From NCBI RefSeq assembly GCF_902167145.1, contig NC_050096.1:269598622-269662621 (forward strand): a stretch of DNA of 64,000 nt, given 5' to 3'. A program made the position numbers and the translations under genes. This document shows positions 42,335 to 53,572 of this stretch, in pieces; the stretch's first letter is position 1; each line of letters opens with the position of its first letter. The notes beneath the pieces are model-generated. The model was not told where the DNA came from. It ran no database searches and worked only from the letters and a program-made list of their open reading frames with translations. This DNA comes from Zea mays (lineage: Eukaryota; Streptophyta; Magnoliopsida; Poales; Poaceae).

Positions 42335-45034
42335 TTAGTTCTTGACTTTAGGTACCCAAACAGTTTTGGGTCCTTTGGCATTAGAAACAAGAACTTTGGG
42401 TACCCAAACACAAGTCTTGGAGCCCTTGTGTTTGCCCCCAACAAATTTGGCAACTACCTTGCCGGATTTATTAGTCAAAACATAAGATGCATCAAAAGTT
42501 TTAAATGAAATATCATGATCATTTGATGCATTAGGAGTTTTCTTCCTAGGCAACTTGGCACGGGTTGGTTGCCTAGAGCTAGATGTCTCACCCTTATACA
42601 TAAAAGCATGATTAGGGCCAGAGTGAGACTTCCTAGAATGAAATTTCCTAGTTTTGCTCTCAGGATAACCGGCAGGGTACAAAATGTAACCCTCGTTATC
42701 CTGAGGCATGGGAGCCTTGCCCTTCACAAAGTTAGACAAGTTCTTAGGAGGGGCATTAAGTTTGACATTGTCTCCCCTTTGGAAGCCAATGCCATCCTTG
42801 ATGCCCGGGCGTCTCCCATTATAGAGCATACTTCTAGCAAATTTAAACTTTTCATTTTCCAAGTTATGCTCGGCAATTTTAGCATCTAGTTTTGCTATAT
42901 GATCATTTTGTTGTTTAATTAAAGACATGTGATCATAAATAGCATTAACATCAATATCCCTACATCTAGTACAAATAGAAACATGCTCAACATTAGATGT
43001 AGAGGGTTTGCAAGATTTTAGTTCAACAACCTTTGCATGCAACAAATCATTTTTAGTTCTAAGGTCGGAAATAGTAGCTTTGCAAACATCAAAATCTCTA
43101 GCCTTAGCAATCAAATTATCATTTTCTACTCTAAGGCTAGCAAGAGAATCATTCAATTCCTTAATCTTAGTAAGCAAATCATCATTATCATTTCTAAGAT
43201 CGGGAATTGAATCAATACAAACATGAGAATCAACCTTAGCAATTAATCTAGCATTTTCATTTCTAAGGTTGTTAATGGTCTCATGGCAAGTGCTTAGCTC
43301 ACTAGACAATTTTTCACATTTTTCTACCTCTAGAGCATAAGCATTTTTAACCTTAACATGCTTTTTATTTTCCTTGATTAGGAAGTCCTCTTGGGAATCC
43401 AAGAGGTCATCCTTTTCATGGATGGCACTAATTAGCTCATTTAGTTTTTCCTTTTGTTCCATGTTAAGGTTGGCAAAAAGAACGCGCAAGTTATCCTCCT
43501 CATTGCTAGCATCATCCTCATCACTAGAGGTTTCATATTTAGTGGAGGATCTTGATTTTACCTTCTTCCTTTTGCCGTCCTTTGCCATGAGGCACTTGTG
43601 GCCGACGTTGGGGAAGAGGAGTCCCTTGGTGACGGCGATGTTGGCGGCGTCTTCGTCGGAGGAGGAGCCGGTGGAGCTCTCGTCGGAGTCCCACTCGCGG
43701 CACACGTGGGCATCGCCGCCCCTCTTCTTGTGGTACCTCTTCTTTTCTTTCCTCTTTCCCTTCTTGTCGTTATCTCTGTCATTGTCACTTGATAATGGAC
43801 ATTTAGCGATAAAGTGACCGGGCTTACCACACTTGTAGCAAACCTTCTTGGAACGGGATTTGTAATCCTTCCCCTTCCGTTGCTTGAGGATTTGGCGAAA
43901 GCTTTTGATGATTAAAGCCATCTCCTCATTGTCGAGCTTGGAGGCATCAATTGGTTGTCTACTCGGTGTAGACTCCTCCTTCTTCTCCTCCGTCGCCTTG
44001 AATGCCACCGGTTGTGCTTCGGACGTGGAGGGTTCATCAAGCTCGTTGATCTTCTTGGAGCCCTTGATCATATATTCAAAGCTCACAAAATTCCCGATAA
44101 CTTCCTCGGGGGTCATTTGAGTATATCTAGGATTACCACGAATTAATTGAACTTGAGTGGGGTTAAGGAAAATGAGTGATCTAAGAATAACCTTAACCAC
44201 CTCGTGGTCATCCCATTTCTTGCTCCCGAGGTTGCGCACTTGGTTCACCAAAGTCTTGAGCCGGTTGTACATGTCTTGTGGCTCTTCCCCTTGGCGAAGT
44301 CGAAAGCGACCGAGCTCCCCCTCGATCGTTTCCCGCTTGGTGATCTTTGTTAGTTCATCACCCTCGTGCGCGGTCTTGAGGAGGTCCCAAATTTCCTTTG
44401 CATTCTTCAACCCTTGCACCTTGTTGTATTCCTCTCTATTTAGAGAGGCCAAGAGTATGGTTGTGGCTTGGGAGTTGAAGTGCTCGATTTGGGCTACTTT
44501 GTCCTCATCATAATCCTCATCCCCTACGGATGGTACCTGTGCTCCAAACTCAACAACATTCCATATACTTTTGTGGAGTGAGGTTAGATGAAATTTCATT
44601 AAATCACTCCACCTAGCATAATCTTCGCCATCAAAAGTTGGTGGTTTGCCTAATGGAACGGAAAGCAATGGAGTATGTCTAGATGTACGGGGATAGTGTA
44701 AGGGAATCTTACTAAACTTCTTGCGCTCTTGGCGCTTAGAAGTTACGGACGGCGCATCGGAGTCGGAGGTGGATGTTGATGACGTGTCGGTCTCGTAGTA
44801 GACCACCTTCCTCATCCTTTTGTGCTTGTCTCCTTTCCGATGCGACTTGTGGGAAGAAGATTTCTCCTTCTTCTCCTTGTGGTGTGAGGAAGAAGATCTT
44901 TTCTCCTTCCGTTTGGAGGAGTCCTTCTTCTTCTCCTTCCTCTTGGTGCGGGACTCTTCCGATGAAGTGCTCCCTTGGCTTGTAGTGGGCTTGTCGCCGG
45001 TCTCCATCTCCTTCTTGGCGTGATCTCCCGACAT
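42335..45034 (-). CDS. T6 gag (Sirevirus long gag)
   Basis: About 899 residues from ATG 45032-45034 to TAA 42335-42337, open throughout. It has the same layout as T5 gag: Lys/Ser-rich N-terminus, capsid-like region with GKPPTFDGEDYARWSDLM, zinc knuckle CYKCGKPGHFIAKC, then a long coiled-coil-like C-terminal half. Many scattered substitutions separate it from T5. The protein could still be made although pol is broken. Confidence 0.92.
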   Translation of the reverse strand: MSGDHAKKEMETGDKPTTSQGSTSSEESRTKRKEKKKDSSKRKEKRSSSSHHKEKKEKSSSHKSHRKGDKHKRMRKVVYYETDTSSTSTSDSDAPSVTSKRQERKKFSKIPLHYPRTSRHTPLLSVPLGKPPTFDGEDYARWSDLMKFHLTSLHKSIWNVVEFGAQVPSVGDEDYDEDKVAQIEHFNSQATTILLASLNREEYNKVQGLKNAKEIWDLLKTAHEGDELTKITKRETIEGELGRFRLRQGEEPQDMYNRLKTLVNQVRNLGSKKWDDHEVVKVILRSLIFLNPTQVQLIRGNPRYTQMTPEEVIGNFVSFEYMIKGSKKINELDEPSTSEAQPVAFKATEEKKEESTPSRQPIDASKLDNEEMALIIKSFRQILKQRKGKDYKSRSKKVCYKCGKPGHFIAKCPLSSDNDRDNDKKGKRKEKKRYHKKRGGDAHVCREWDSDESSTGSSSDEDAANIAVTKGLLFPNVGHKCLMAKDGKRKKVKSRSSTKYETSSDEDDASNEEDNLRVLFANLNMEQKEKLNELISAIHEKDDLLDSQEDFLIKENKKHVKVKNAYALEVEKCEKLSSELSTCHETINNLRNENARLIAKVDSHVCIDSIPDLRNDNDDLLTKIKELNDSLASLRVENDNLIAKARDFDVCKATISDLRTKNDLLHAKVVELKSCKPSTSNVEHVSICTRCRDIDVNAIYDHMSLIKQQNDHIAKLDAKIAEHNLENEKFKFARSMLYNGRRPGIKDGIGFQRGDNVKLNAPPKNLSNFVKGKAPMPQDNEGYILYPAGYPESKTRKFHSRKSHSGPNHAFMYKGETSSSRQPTRAKLPRKKTPNASNDHDISFKTFDASYVLTNKSGKVVAKFVGGKHKGSKTCVWVPKVLVSNAKGPKTVWVPKVKN

Positions 45035-45067
45035 CACTTCGAGCGGTTAGGCTCTAATGAAGCACCG

Positions 45068-45080
45068 GGTTCTGATACCA
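45068..45080 (-). other. T6 primer binding site (initiator tRNA-Met)
   Basis: The minus strand reads TGGTATCAGAACC two bases inside the 5' LTR; one difference from the T5 site. Confidence 0.88.
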
Positions 45081-45645
45081 ATTGATAGTCGCCTAGAGGG
45101 GGGGTGAATAGGGCGAAACTGAAATTCTCAAAATAATCACAACTACAAGCCGGGTTAGCGTTAGAAATATAACCGAGTCCACGAGAGAGAGTGGAAAACA
45201 AATAGCAAGCGAATAATGAAGTGAGACACGCAGATTTGTTTTACCGAGGTTCGGTTCTCTCAAACCTACTCCCCGTTGAGGAGGCCACAAAGGCCGGGTC
45301 TCTTTCAACCCTTCCCTCTCTCAAACGGTCCTTCCGACCGAATGAGCTTCTCTTCTTAAATCAAAGCTGGGAACAAAACTTCCCCGCAAGGGCCACCACA
45401 CAATTGGTGCCTCTTGCCTTGATTACAATGGAGTTTTGATCACAAGAACAAGTGAGAAAGAAAAGAAGCAATCCAAGCGCAAGAGCTCAAAAGAACACGG
45501 CAAATCTCTCTCACTAGTCACTAAAGCTTTTTGTGGAATTGGAGAGGATTTGATCTCTTTGGTGTGTCTAGAATTGAATGCCTAGCTCTTGTAAGTGGTT
45601 GAGAAGTGGAAAACTTGGATGCAATGAATGGTGGGGTGGTTGGGG

Positions 45646-45654
45646 TATTTATAG
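45646..45654 (-). promoter_or_regulatory. T6 TATA box inside an 11-bp-arm hairpin
   Basis: CTATAAATA on the minus strand between arms 45635-45645 and 45655-45665, the same arrangement as in T5. Confidence 0.75.
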
Positions 45655-45703
45655 CCCCAACCACCAAACATGACCGTTGGTGGAGGCTGTCTGTTCGATG
45701 GCG

Positions 45704-46211
45704 CACCGGACAGTCCGGTGCACACCGGACAGTCCGGTGCCCCAGCCACGTCACCAGTTCCGTTGGATTCCGACCGTTGGAGCTCTGACTTCTGGGCCCG
45801 CCTTGATGTCCGGTGGCGCACCGGACATGCACTGTAGAGTGTCCGGTGTGCCTGCTCCCGCGTGCCTGACGACTGCGCGCTTCTGTCGCGCATTAAATGC
45901 GCCTGCAGGTGACCGTTGGCGCGAAGTAGCCGTTGCCCCGAGGTTGCACCGGACAGTCCGGTGTACACCGGACAGTCCGGTGAATTTTAGCGGAGCAGCT
46001 GCAGTGAAAACCCGAGGCTGGCGAGTTCCGGAGGCCGCCCTTCCTTGGAGCACCGGACATGTCCGGTGTACACCGGACAGTCCGGTGAATTATAGCGGAG
46101 TTGCCTCTGGAAATTCCCGAAGGTGGCGAGTTTGTGTTGAAGTCCTCTGGTGCACCGGACATGTCCGGTGGTGCACCGGACACTGTCCGGTGTACACCGG
46201 ACAGTCCGGTG
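45704..46211. repeat. palindrome array in T6 5' LTR
   Basis: CACCGGACAGTCCGGTG-type palindromes from 45704 to 46211, upstream of the TATA box on the minus strand. Confidence 0.9.
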
Positions 46212-46416
46212 CCCCCAGACCAGAGGTGCCTTCGGTTGCCTCTTTGCTCCTTTGTTGAATCCAAACACTTGGTCTTTTTATTGGCTAAGTGTGAACATTT
46301 TGCACCTGTATAACTTATTCACTAGAGCAAACTAGTTAGTCCAATATTTGTGTTGGGCAATTCAACCACCAAAATTATATAGGAACTAGGTGTAAGCCTA
46401 ATTCCCTTTCAGCAAG

Positions 46417-49400
46417 ATCAGTGGACCCCAGCCTAGAAGCAGTAGTCGTCCTTGTTTCTCAGGCAATCAACCTCAGCAGTTCAGGCAGAACCAGCGTCCA
46501 CCTCAGCAGCATCAGCAGTTCCAAAGGCAGTATCCTTAGCATCAGTACCAGAACTGTCAGAGCAATCAGTCAGGAGGTCAGTTTCAGAGGTAGAATCAGC
46601 AGGCACCTCGTCTTCCTGCCCCAGCAAACCAGCAGAACAATCAGGCAGCACCAGCTCAGGTTGGAAACAGGGCATGTTTCCACTGTGGAGAGCAAGGCCA
46701 CTGGGTGATGCAATGTCCGAAGAAGGCAGCCCAGCAGCAGTCGGGCCCCAATGCCCCAGCAAAGCAGAATGTGCCTCAGCCTGGAGCAGGCAACCGCTCT
46801 CAACCGCGTTATAATCATGGGAGACTGAACCACTTGGAGGCTGAAGCAGTTCAGGAGACCCCCGGCATGATAGTAGGTATGTTCCCAGTCGACTCCCATA
46901 TTGTAGAAGTGTTATTTGATACTGGAGCAACACATTCTTTCATTACTGCATCATGGGTAGAAGCACATAATCTTCCAATTACTACCATGCCAACCCCCAT
47001 TCAAATTGACTCAGCCGGTGGTAGAATTCGAGCTGATAGCATATGTTTGAATGTATGTGTGGAAATAAGGGGGATAGCATTTCCCGCCAACCTTATAGTA
47101 ATGGGTACTCAGGGAATAGATGTCATCCTAGGGATGAATTGGCTAGATAAGTATCAGGCAGTTATCAGTTGTGATAAAAGGACAATCAAGTTGGTGTCCC
47201 CACTAGGAGAGGAAGTGGTGACCGAGTTAGTCCCGCCTGAGCCAAAGAAAGGAAGTTGTTATCAGATAACTGTTGATAGCAGTGAAGCAGACCCAATCGA
47301 GAGTATCAAGGTTGTGTCCGAATTCCCAGATGTGTTTCCAAAGGACTTACCGGGTATGCCACCAGAGCGGAAAGTGGAGTTTGCCATAGAGCTTCTTCCT
47401 GGAACCGCCCCCATCTTTAAGAGAGCTTACAGAATATCCGGACCAGAGTTGGTTGAACTTAAGGAGCAGATTGATGAGCTGTCAGAGAAAGGTTACATCC
47501 AGCCAAGCACCTCGCCTTGGGCCGCTCCCGTCTTGTTTGTGGAAAAGAAAGATGGCACTAAGAGGATGTGTATCGATTATCGAGCTCTGAATGAAGTCAC
47601 GATCAAGAACAAGTACCCTTTGCCTAGAATAGAAGATCTGTTCGACCAGTTGAGAGGAGCCAGTGTGCTCTCCAAGATTGATCTGAGGTCAGGTTATCAT
47701 CAGCTCAGGATCTGACCTTCAGACATTCCGAAGATAGCATTCATTACCAAGTATGGTTTGTATGAGTTCACTGTGATGTCTTTTGGTTTGACCAATGCAC
47801 CAGCCTTTTTCATGAATCTGATGAACAGTGTATTCATGGACTATCTCGATAAGTTTGTGGTGGTATTCATTGATGACATTCTGATTTATTCTCAAAGCGA
47901 AGAAGAGCACGCAGATCATTTGAAGATGGTATTGCAGAGATTGCGAGAGCACCAGTTGTATGCAAAGTTTAGCAAATGTGAGTTCTGGATCAGTGAAGTC
48001 CTATTCTTGGGTCACATAATCAACAAAGAAGGATTAGTTGTGGATCCGAAGAAAGTGGCAGACATTCTGAACTGGAAAGCGCCAACAGATGCTCGAGGAA
48101 TCAAAAGTTTCATTAGAATGGCCGGATATTATCGGCGATTCATTGAAGGGTTTTCAAAGATTGCGAAACCAATGACAGCGTTGCTAGGCAACAAAGTTGA
48201 GTTCAAGTGGACCCAGAAATGCCAAGAGGCCTTTGAAGTGCTGAAAGAGAAGTTGACAACGGCGCCTGTCCTAGTCTTGCCTGATGTGCACAAGCCCTTC
48301 TCGGTGTATTGTGATGCTTGTTACACAGGTTTGGGATGTGTGTTGATGCAAGAGGGAAGAGTTGTGGCTTACTCGTCCCGACAGTTGAAGGTTCATGAGA
48401 AGAACTACCCAATCCATGATCTAGAGTTGGCAGCAGTGGTTCATGCACTGAAGACATGGAGGCACTACTTGTATGGACAGAAATGCGATGTTTACACAGA
48501 CCACAAGAGTCTGAAGTACATATTCACTCAGTCAGAGTTGAATATGAGGCAGCGAAGATGGTTAGAGTTGATCAAAGATTATGAGTTGGAGATCCATTAC
48601 CATCCAGGCAAAGCAAACGTAGTGGCAGATGCTTTGAGCAGGAAGAGTCAAGTCAATCTGATGGTCGCTCGTCCGATGCCTTACGAGTTGGCCAAGGAGT
48701 TTGACAGGTTGAGTCTCGGATTTCTGAACAATTCACGAGGAGTCACAGATGAATTGGAACCTACCTTGGAGCGCGAAATCAAAGAAGCGCAGAAGAATGA
48801 TGAGAAGATCAGTGAGATCCGGCGACTGATTCTAGAAGGCAAAGGCAAAGATTTTCGAGAAGATGCAGAAGGTGTGATATGGTTCAAAGACCGCTTGTGT
48901 GTTCCTAATGTCCAGTCTATTCGGGAGTTGATTCTTAAGGAAGCTCATGAGACAGCCTATTCGATTCACCCTGGCAGTGAGAAGATGTATCAAGATCTGA
49001 AGAAGAAATTCTGGTGGTACGGAATGAAGAGGGAAATCGCAGAGCATGTGGCTATGTGCGATAGTTGTCGAAGAATTAAGGCAGAGCACCAGAGACCTGC
49101 TGGATTGTTGCAACCGTTGCAGATCCCTCAGTGGAAATGGGATGAAATCGGTATGGATTTCATAGTCGGATTGCCTCGCACTCGAGCCGTCTACGATTCC
49201 ATCTGGGTAGTAGTGGACCGCTTAACCAAGTCAGCCCACTTCATACGTGTCAAGACCAACTACAGCAGTGCAGTATTGGCAGAGTTGTACATGTCTCGGA
49301 TCGTTTGTCTTCATGGTGTGCCAAAGAAGATAGTGTCAGACCGAGGAACGCAGTTCACCTCTCATTTCTGGCAGCAGTTGCATGAAGCCTTGGGCACGTA

Positions 49401-50202
49401 TCTGAATTTCAGTTCAGCTTATCATCCGCAGACAGATGTTCAGACCGAAAGAACCAATCAAATTCTTGAAGACATGTTGAGAGCCTGTGCGTTGCAAGAT
49501 CAGTCCGGATGGGACAAGAGATTGCCTTATGCAGAATTTTCCTATAACAACAGTTATCAGGCCAGTTTGAAGATGTCACCATTTCAGGCGCTCTATGGAA
49601 GGAGTTGTAGAACTCCGTTGCAATGGGATCAGCCTGGAGAAAAGCAGGTGTTTGGGCCAGACATTTTGCTTGAAGCCGAAGAGAACATCAGGATGGTTCG
49701 AGAGAATCTGAAGATAGCGCAATCGAGGCAGCGAAGCTATGCAGACACAAGAAGAAGAGAGCTGAGTTTCGAAGTCGGAGACTTTGTCTATCTGAAAGTG
49801 TCACCGATCAGAGGAGTCAGAAGGTCCGGAGTCAAAGGCAAGCTAGCACCCCGCTACATTGGTCCGTACCAAATTCTCTCAAGGCATGGAGAAGTGGCCT
49901 ATCAGCTCAGTCTGCCAGAGGATTTGTCCGCTGTGCATGATGTCTTTCATGTGTCTCAGTTGAAGAAGTGCTTGCGTGTGCCAGAAGAGCAGTTGCCAGT
50001 GGAAGGTCTTGAAGTCCAGGAGGACTTGACCTACGTTGAGAAGCCAGTGCAGATCCTTGAGGTTGCAGACAGAGTCACTCGAAGGAAGAACATCAGAATG
50101 TGCAAAGTCAAATGGAATCACCACTCTGAGGAAGAAGCAACCTGGGAGCGTGAAGATGATCTGATGGCTAAATACCCAGAGCTCTTTGCTAGCCAACCCT
50201 GA
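46417..50202 (+). pseudogene. T4 gag C-terminus and pol with chromodomain
   Basis: Continues the gag frame of 36915 after T6. The Gln-rich part is stopped by TAG at 46537-46539 and 46591-46593. Then come the zinc knuckle ([14 protein letters not shown]) and the protease ([10 protein letters not shown], near 46915). Reverse transcriptase carries a TGA at 47713-47715, after SGYHQLRI, then FIDD near 47866. RNase H has YCDACYTG near 48310. Integrase has an HHCC zinc region (48960-49080) and Asp, Asp, Glu in [16 protein letters not shown] and QTERTNQ. The end (about 50030-50190) is a chromodomain-like segment with ATWEREDDL, which in chromoviruses guides integration to particular chromatin. From 47716 to 50202 the frame is open. 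All stops lie in one frame, with no frameshift seen. Confidence 0.93.
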
Positions 50203-50224
50203 ATCTCGAGGGCGAGATTCTTTT

Positions 50225-50236
50225 AAGGGGGATAGG
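50225..50236 (+). other. T4 polypurine tract
   Basis: AAGGGGGATAGG, two bases before the 3' LTR start at 50239. Confidence 0.85.
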
Positions 50237-50238
50237 TT

Positions 50239-53200
50239 TGTAACGCCCTGAATTTGGGGGTAGAATTTTTTTTCTTCTTTTCCCTCACCAAATTCAGGCG
50301 TTACCCTTTCCTTTTCCCTTTTCCCCTCGCTAAACCTCGATCTTTTCCAAAGTATACCGGGATTCGGCTTGAGGTCCCATGTAAAGCAAAACCCTAAAAT
50401 ATTTTATTTTGTGTGATGCACCATGCCGAACCATGCATACCTTTTGATTGTTTAAAAATGTGAATGCATTCATCTAGAGGAAAATAGATTTTAGAAAAGG
50501 AAAACCTTTTCCTTCTCCTCTCCCCCCTCCTTCCCCATTTTTGGCCCAGCCCCCCCCCCCCTTCCCCCCGCGTGGGCCTCGCGGCGGCCCAGCCGCCCCA
50601 CCCCTTCCCTTCCCGCCGTGGGCCGCCTGGCGGCCCAGCCGCGCCCCCCCCACCCCCTTTGGGCCCAGCCGGCCCAACCGCCCCCCTCCCCTTTTCTTTT
50701 TTCCAAAAATCTCCTCCCCGCGGGCCCCGCTCGTCATCCCCTCTCTCTCTCTCTCCCTCACCCTAACCCTAGTCGCCGTCGCCCCCGTCCCGCCCCCGCG
50801 CCGCCGCCGCCGCGCCGGCCTCCCTCTCCGATGAGGTTTCTCCCTCCCCCTCCCTCCTCTCCTCCCCTCCCTCCTCCTTCCCTCCCGCCGGCGTCCCCCG
50901 CCCCCGCGCCATGGGCGCGCCCGCCTCGGCCCCGACCCCGGCCGCCCCGGCCTCGCCCGCGCCCGGCCGGCCCCGCGCCCGGTCGCCCTCGGCCGCCCCG
51001 CGCTCGGCCGCCCGCTCGGCCGCCCTCCCCGCGCCGCCCCCGACCGTCCCCGGCCCGGCCGCCCCCGGCTCGGCGAGCTCGGCCCCGGCCCCGGCCACCC
51101 CCGGCTCGACCGCCCTCGGACCCTCGCGCCCGGCCGCCCGCTTGGCCGCCCGCCCCTCGCCGCCGCTCGGCCGCCCCGCCTCGGCCACCCCCGGCCCCGG
51201 CGCGCCTCGCTCCGGCGAGCCCGCCCCTCGCCGCGCCCCGGCTGCCCCGGCTCGACCGCCCCCGCGCGAGCCCCGCTCGGCCCCTCGCGTCCAGCCGCCC
51301 CCGTCCGTCCCGCCCTCGGCCGCCTCGCCTCCGGCGAGCCCCGCGCCCGCTCGGCCCTGCCCCGCGCCGCCCCGGCTCGGCCGCCTCCTGGCGAGCTCGG
51401 CCGCCCCCCGGCGAGCTCGGCCGCCCCGTGCCCCGGCTCGGCCGCTCCCGTCGCGCCCTGGCTCGGCCACCCACCCCCGTGCCCGGCCTCGCCCGGCCGC
51501 GTCCTCGCTCGCCCGTGCTCGCTTGCCCCGGCGCGCTTGCCCGCTCGCCCCGTCGTGCCTTGCTCGCGTCGTGACGGCCCCGGCGTGGCCTCGAGCTCGG
51601 CCCAGCGTGCCTTTAGTGCGTGGCTTTGAGCTCGGCTAGCGCTCGACCCCGACGTGCGCACGACTAGTTCGTGGCGTGTGCGTGCGGTCTCGCGCGCGTG
51701 CTCGCGTAGTGCGCGTGCCTTGGCACGACCCGTCGTGTCCCCGTCTACCCCCAGACGCCCCGTCTACCCCCCCCCCCCCCCCCCGTGTCCTATGCACGCT
51801 AATCACGTGTTTATATTAATAAGATAGGCGTCTCAATTTGGAAATTGGTTACGTTAGTTAATTTGTATAGCTAATTGCCTAACTCATTTAATGTTAATCT
51901 ACTAAAAGTGGTCACGTTTACATTAGTGCATGTAGCTAATTCTTTTGTTAAGACCAATTGGAATTAGAACATGTGACGTCTAGTTATTCATCAACCCATA
52001 GTGCGTCTCGGGCATAAGCTTTAACTCTCGCGAGACCTTTTCTCATTTCTTTCTAACCATGGTAAGTTTCATTATCGTATGTGATATTCTATGCATTTGT
52101 TCTCTCGTATGGTGCACTGTTTGTTCCCTAATTTGAATGGATGGATGTATGTATGCTTGCAATCGCATAGAGAACGATCCGGTCGAAGAGCCCGAGGAAC
52201 TCGCAGGAGAAGCCCCTGAGCAGCAGTCGGTTGGTGGAGGCAAGTGTCCCTTGACCTATCTCTGTTCTATTCATTCTTTAATTCACCTCCCGCTTTACAC
52301 ATTTATGCCTAAGGATTGACTAGCTTTTGTTATCCATGTCCTTGTTTATCTATTTGGGTTGGATTATTATTGTCTAGCTTTATGCTATTGCTTAACTCTA
52401 ATCAATGAACATGATGAGATTATCTATGATACGCTGTTTTCCCCTCTCTTATTATGATGTTATACTTGTGGTCTTCAAGGGGGCTCGAGCGGTTTCTCGA
52501 GTGCTTCTCCGTAAGGACCTGTTCTATGGATGACCGCCCTGGAAAACAGTGCAACCATGAGGGTGGAATGGGATACCCTTAGCTGAATAATTAGAGGATC
52601 CGGGGTGTAGTTCACTTAGCCGTCGTGCCGTTAATGGGGCTTGGTGTATGCGGCTCGCTCTGCCAAGTTTGGGTTCGCCCCTTGGGGAGGAGTGCGGTGC
52701 ATTTAGGAAACCTAACGGGTGGCTACAGTCCCGGGGAATCTTTGTAAAGGCTACGTAGTGATACCCTGCTAGACCACCTAGGTAGTGGTTAATGGGGAGT
52801 AGCTCTCTCCAGGCAGAATGGGAATCACGGCTTGTGGGTAAAGTGCACAACCTCTGCAGAGTGTTTGAAAAACTGATATATCAGTCGTGCTCGCGGTTAT
52901 GAGCGGCCAAGGGAGCTCCAGTGATTAGTGGTACTTGATCAGAGACATTATGGTACAGGAGGCTATGAGATCGATGGTTTTGGTTATGACTATGGTGTTG
53001 GTAAGTGGTATTCTTTCCGTTTGGAAAGGGTACATCGGGCTAATAACTTGGGTTAATGTTAAAACCTGGCTTTCTACTAGTAAATAATAATCTGACCAAC
53101 TAAAAGCAACTGCTTGACTTATCCCCACATAAAGCTAGTCCACTACAGTCAAACAGGATACTTGCTGAGTATGTTGATGTGTACTCACCCTTGCTCTACA

Positions 53201-53567
53201 CACCAAACCCCCCCATCCCAGGTTGTCAGCATTGCAACCACTGCTCAGGAGAAGACGAAGCTGTGGAAGGAGACTTCCAGGAGTTCCAAGACTACGACGA
53301 GTTCTAGGCGTGGGTTAGCGGCAACCCCCCAGTCGGCTGCCTGTGAAGGCCGCGTTTATCTACGTTTCTTTTCCGCACTTTGATTTATTGTAAAGACTAT
53401 ATGTACGTCTCAGACGTATGATGTAATCGACTATTATTTCCCTTTTTAATACTATTTTGAGCACTGTGTGATGATGTCCATGTTATGTAACTGCTGTGTA
53501 CGTGAATAACTGATCCTGGCACGTACATGGTTCGCATTCGGTTTGCCTTCTAAAACCGGGTGTGACA
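50239..53567 (+). repeat. T4 3' LTR (3329 bp)
   Basis: Pairs with 21750-24986. It is 92 bp longer, mainly through indels in the C-rich block at about 50520-51800. It has the same terminal hairpin and GGTAAGT donors. The long apparent frames in the C-rich block (both strands) are low-complexity Pro/Ala/Arg/Gly and not genes. Confidence 0.94.
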
Positions 53568-53572
53568 CCCCA

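Larger units (their letters stand above)
36916..46411 (-). mobile_element. T6: Sirevirus-type Ty1/Copia element (opie/ji kind), one nonsense codon
   Basis: LTRs 36916-38243 and 45083-46411, target duplication GCAAG at 36911-36915 and 46412-46416. Organisation and proteins match T5, but the LTRs and proteins differ from T5 far more than the two LTRs of either element differ from each other, so T6 is a separate insertion of a related subfamily rather than a copy of T5. Its LTRs differ by about 10 positions by eye. It is inserted in T4 gag. Confidence 0.96.
45083..46411 (-). repeat. T6 5' LTR (1329 bp)
   Basis: Promoter-bearing LTR of T6, pairs with 36916-38243. Hairpin-framed TATA box at 45646-45654. 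Confidence 0.95.
21750..53567 (+). mobile_element. T4: Tekay/Del-type chromodomain Ty3/Gypsy element, hosting T5 and T6
   Basis: Long LTRs (21750-24986 and 50239-53567) start TGTAACGCCC and end GGTGTGACA. The target duplication CCCCA is at 21745-21749 and 53568-53572. Order on the plus strand: LTR, tRNA-Met primer binding site, orf0 (split by T5), gag (split by T6), protease, RT, RNase H, integrase, chromodomain, polypurine tract, LTR. The C-terminal chromodomain and the 3-kb LTRs fit the Tekay/Del branch of chromoviruses. LTR divergence in the distal 1.8 kb is about 1.6% by eye. Nonsense codons in orf0, gag and RT make it defective. Without T5 and T6 it is about 12.8 kb. Confidence 0.95.

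Noticed and set aside
50474..51661. Equivalent long frames in the T4 3' LTR
   Set aside because: Same C-rich LTR block; frame openness follows from base composition.
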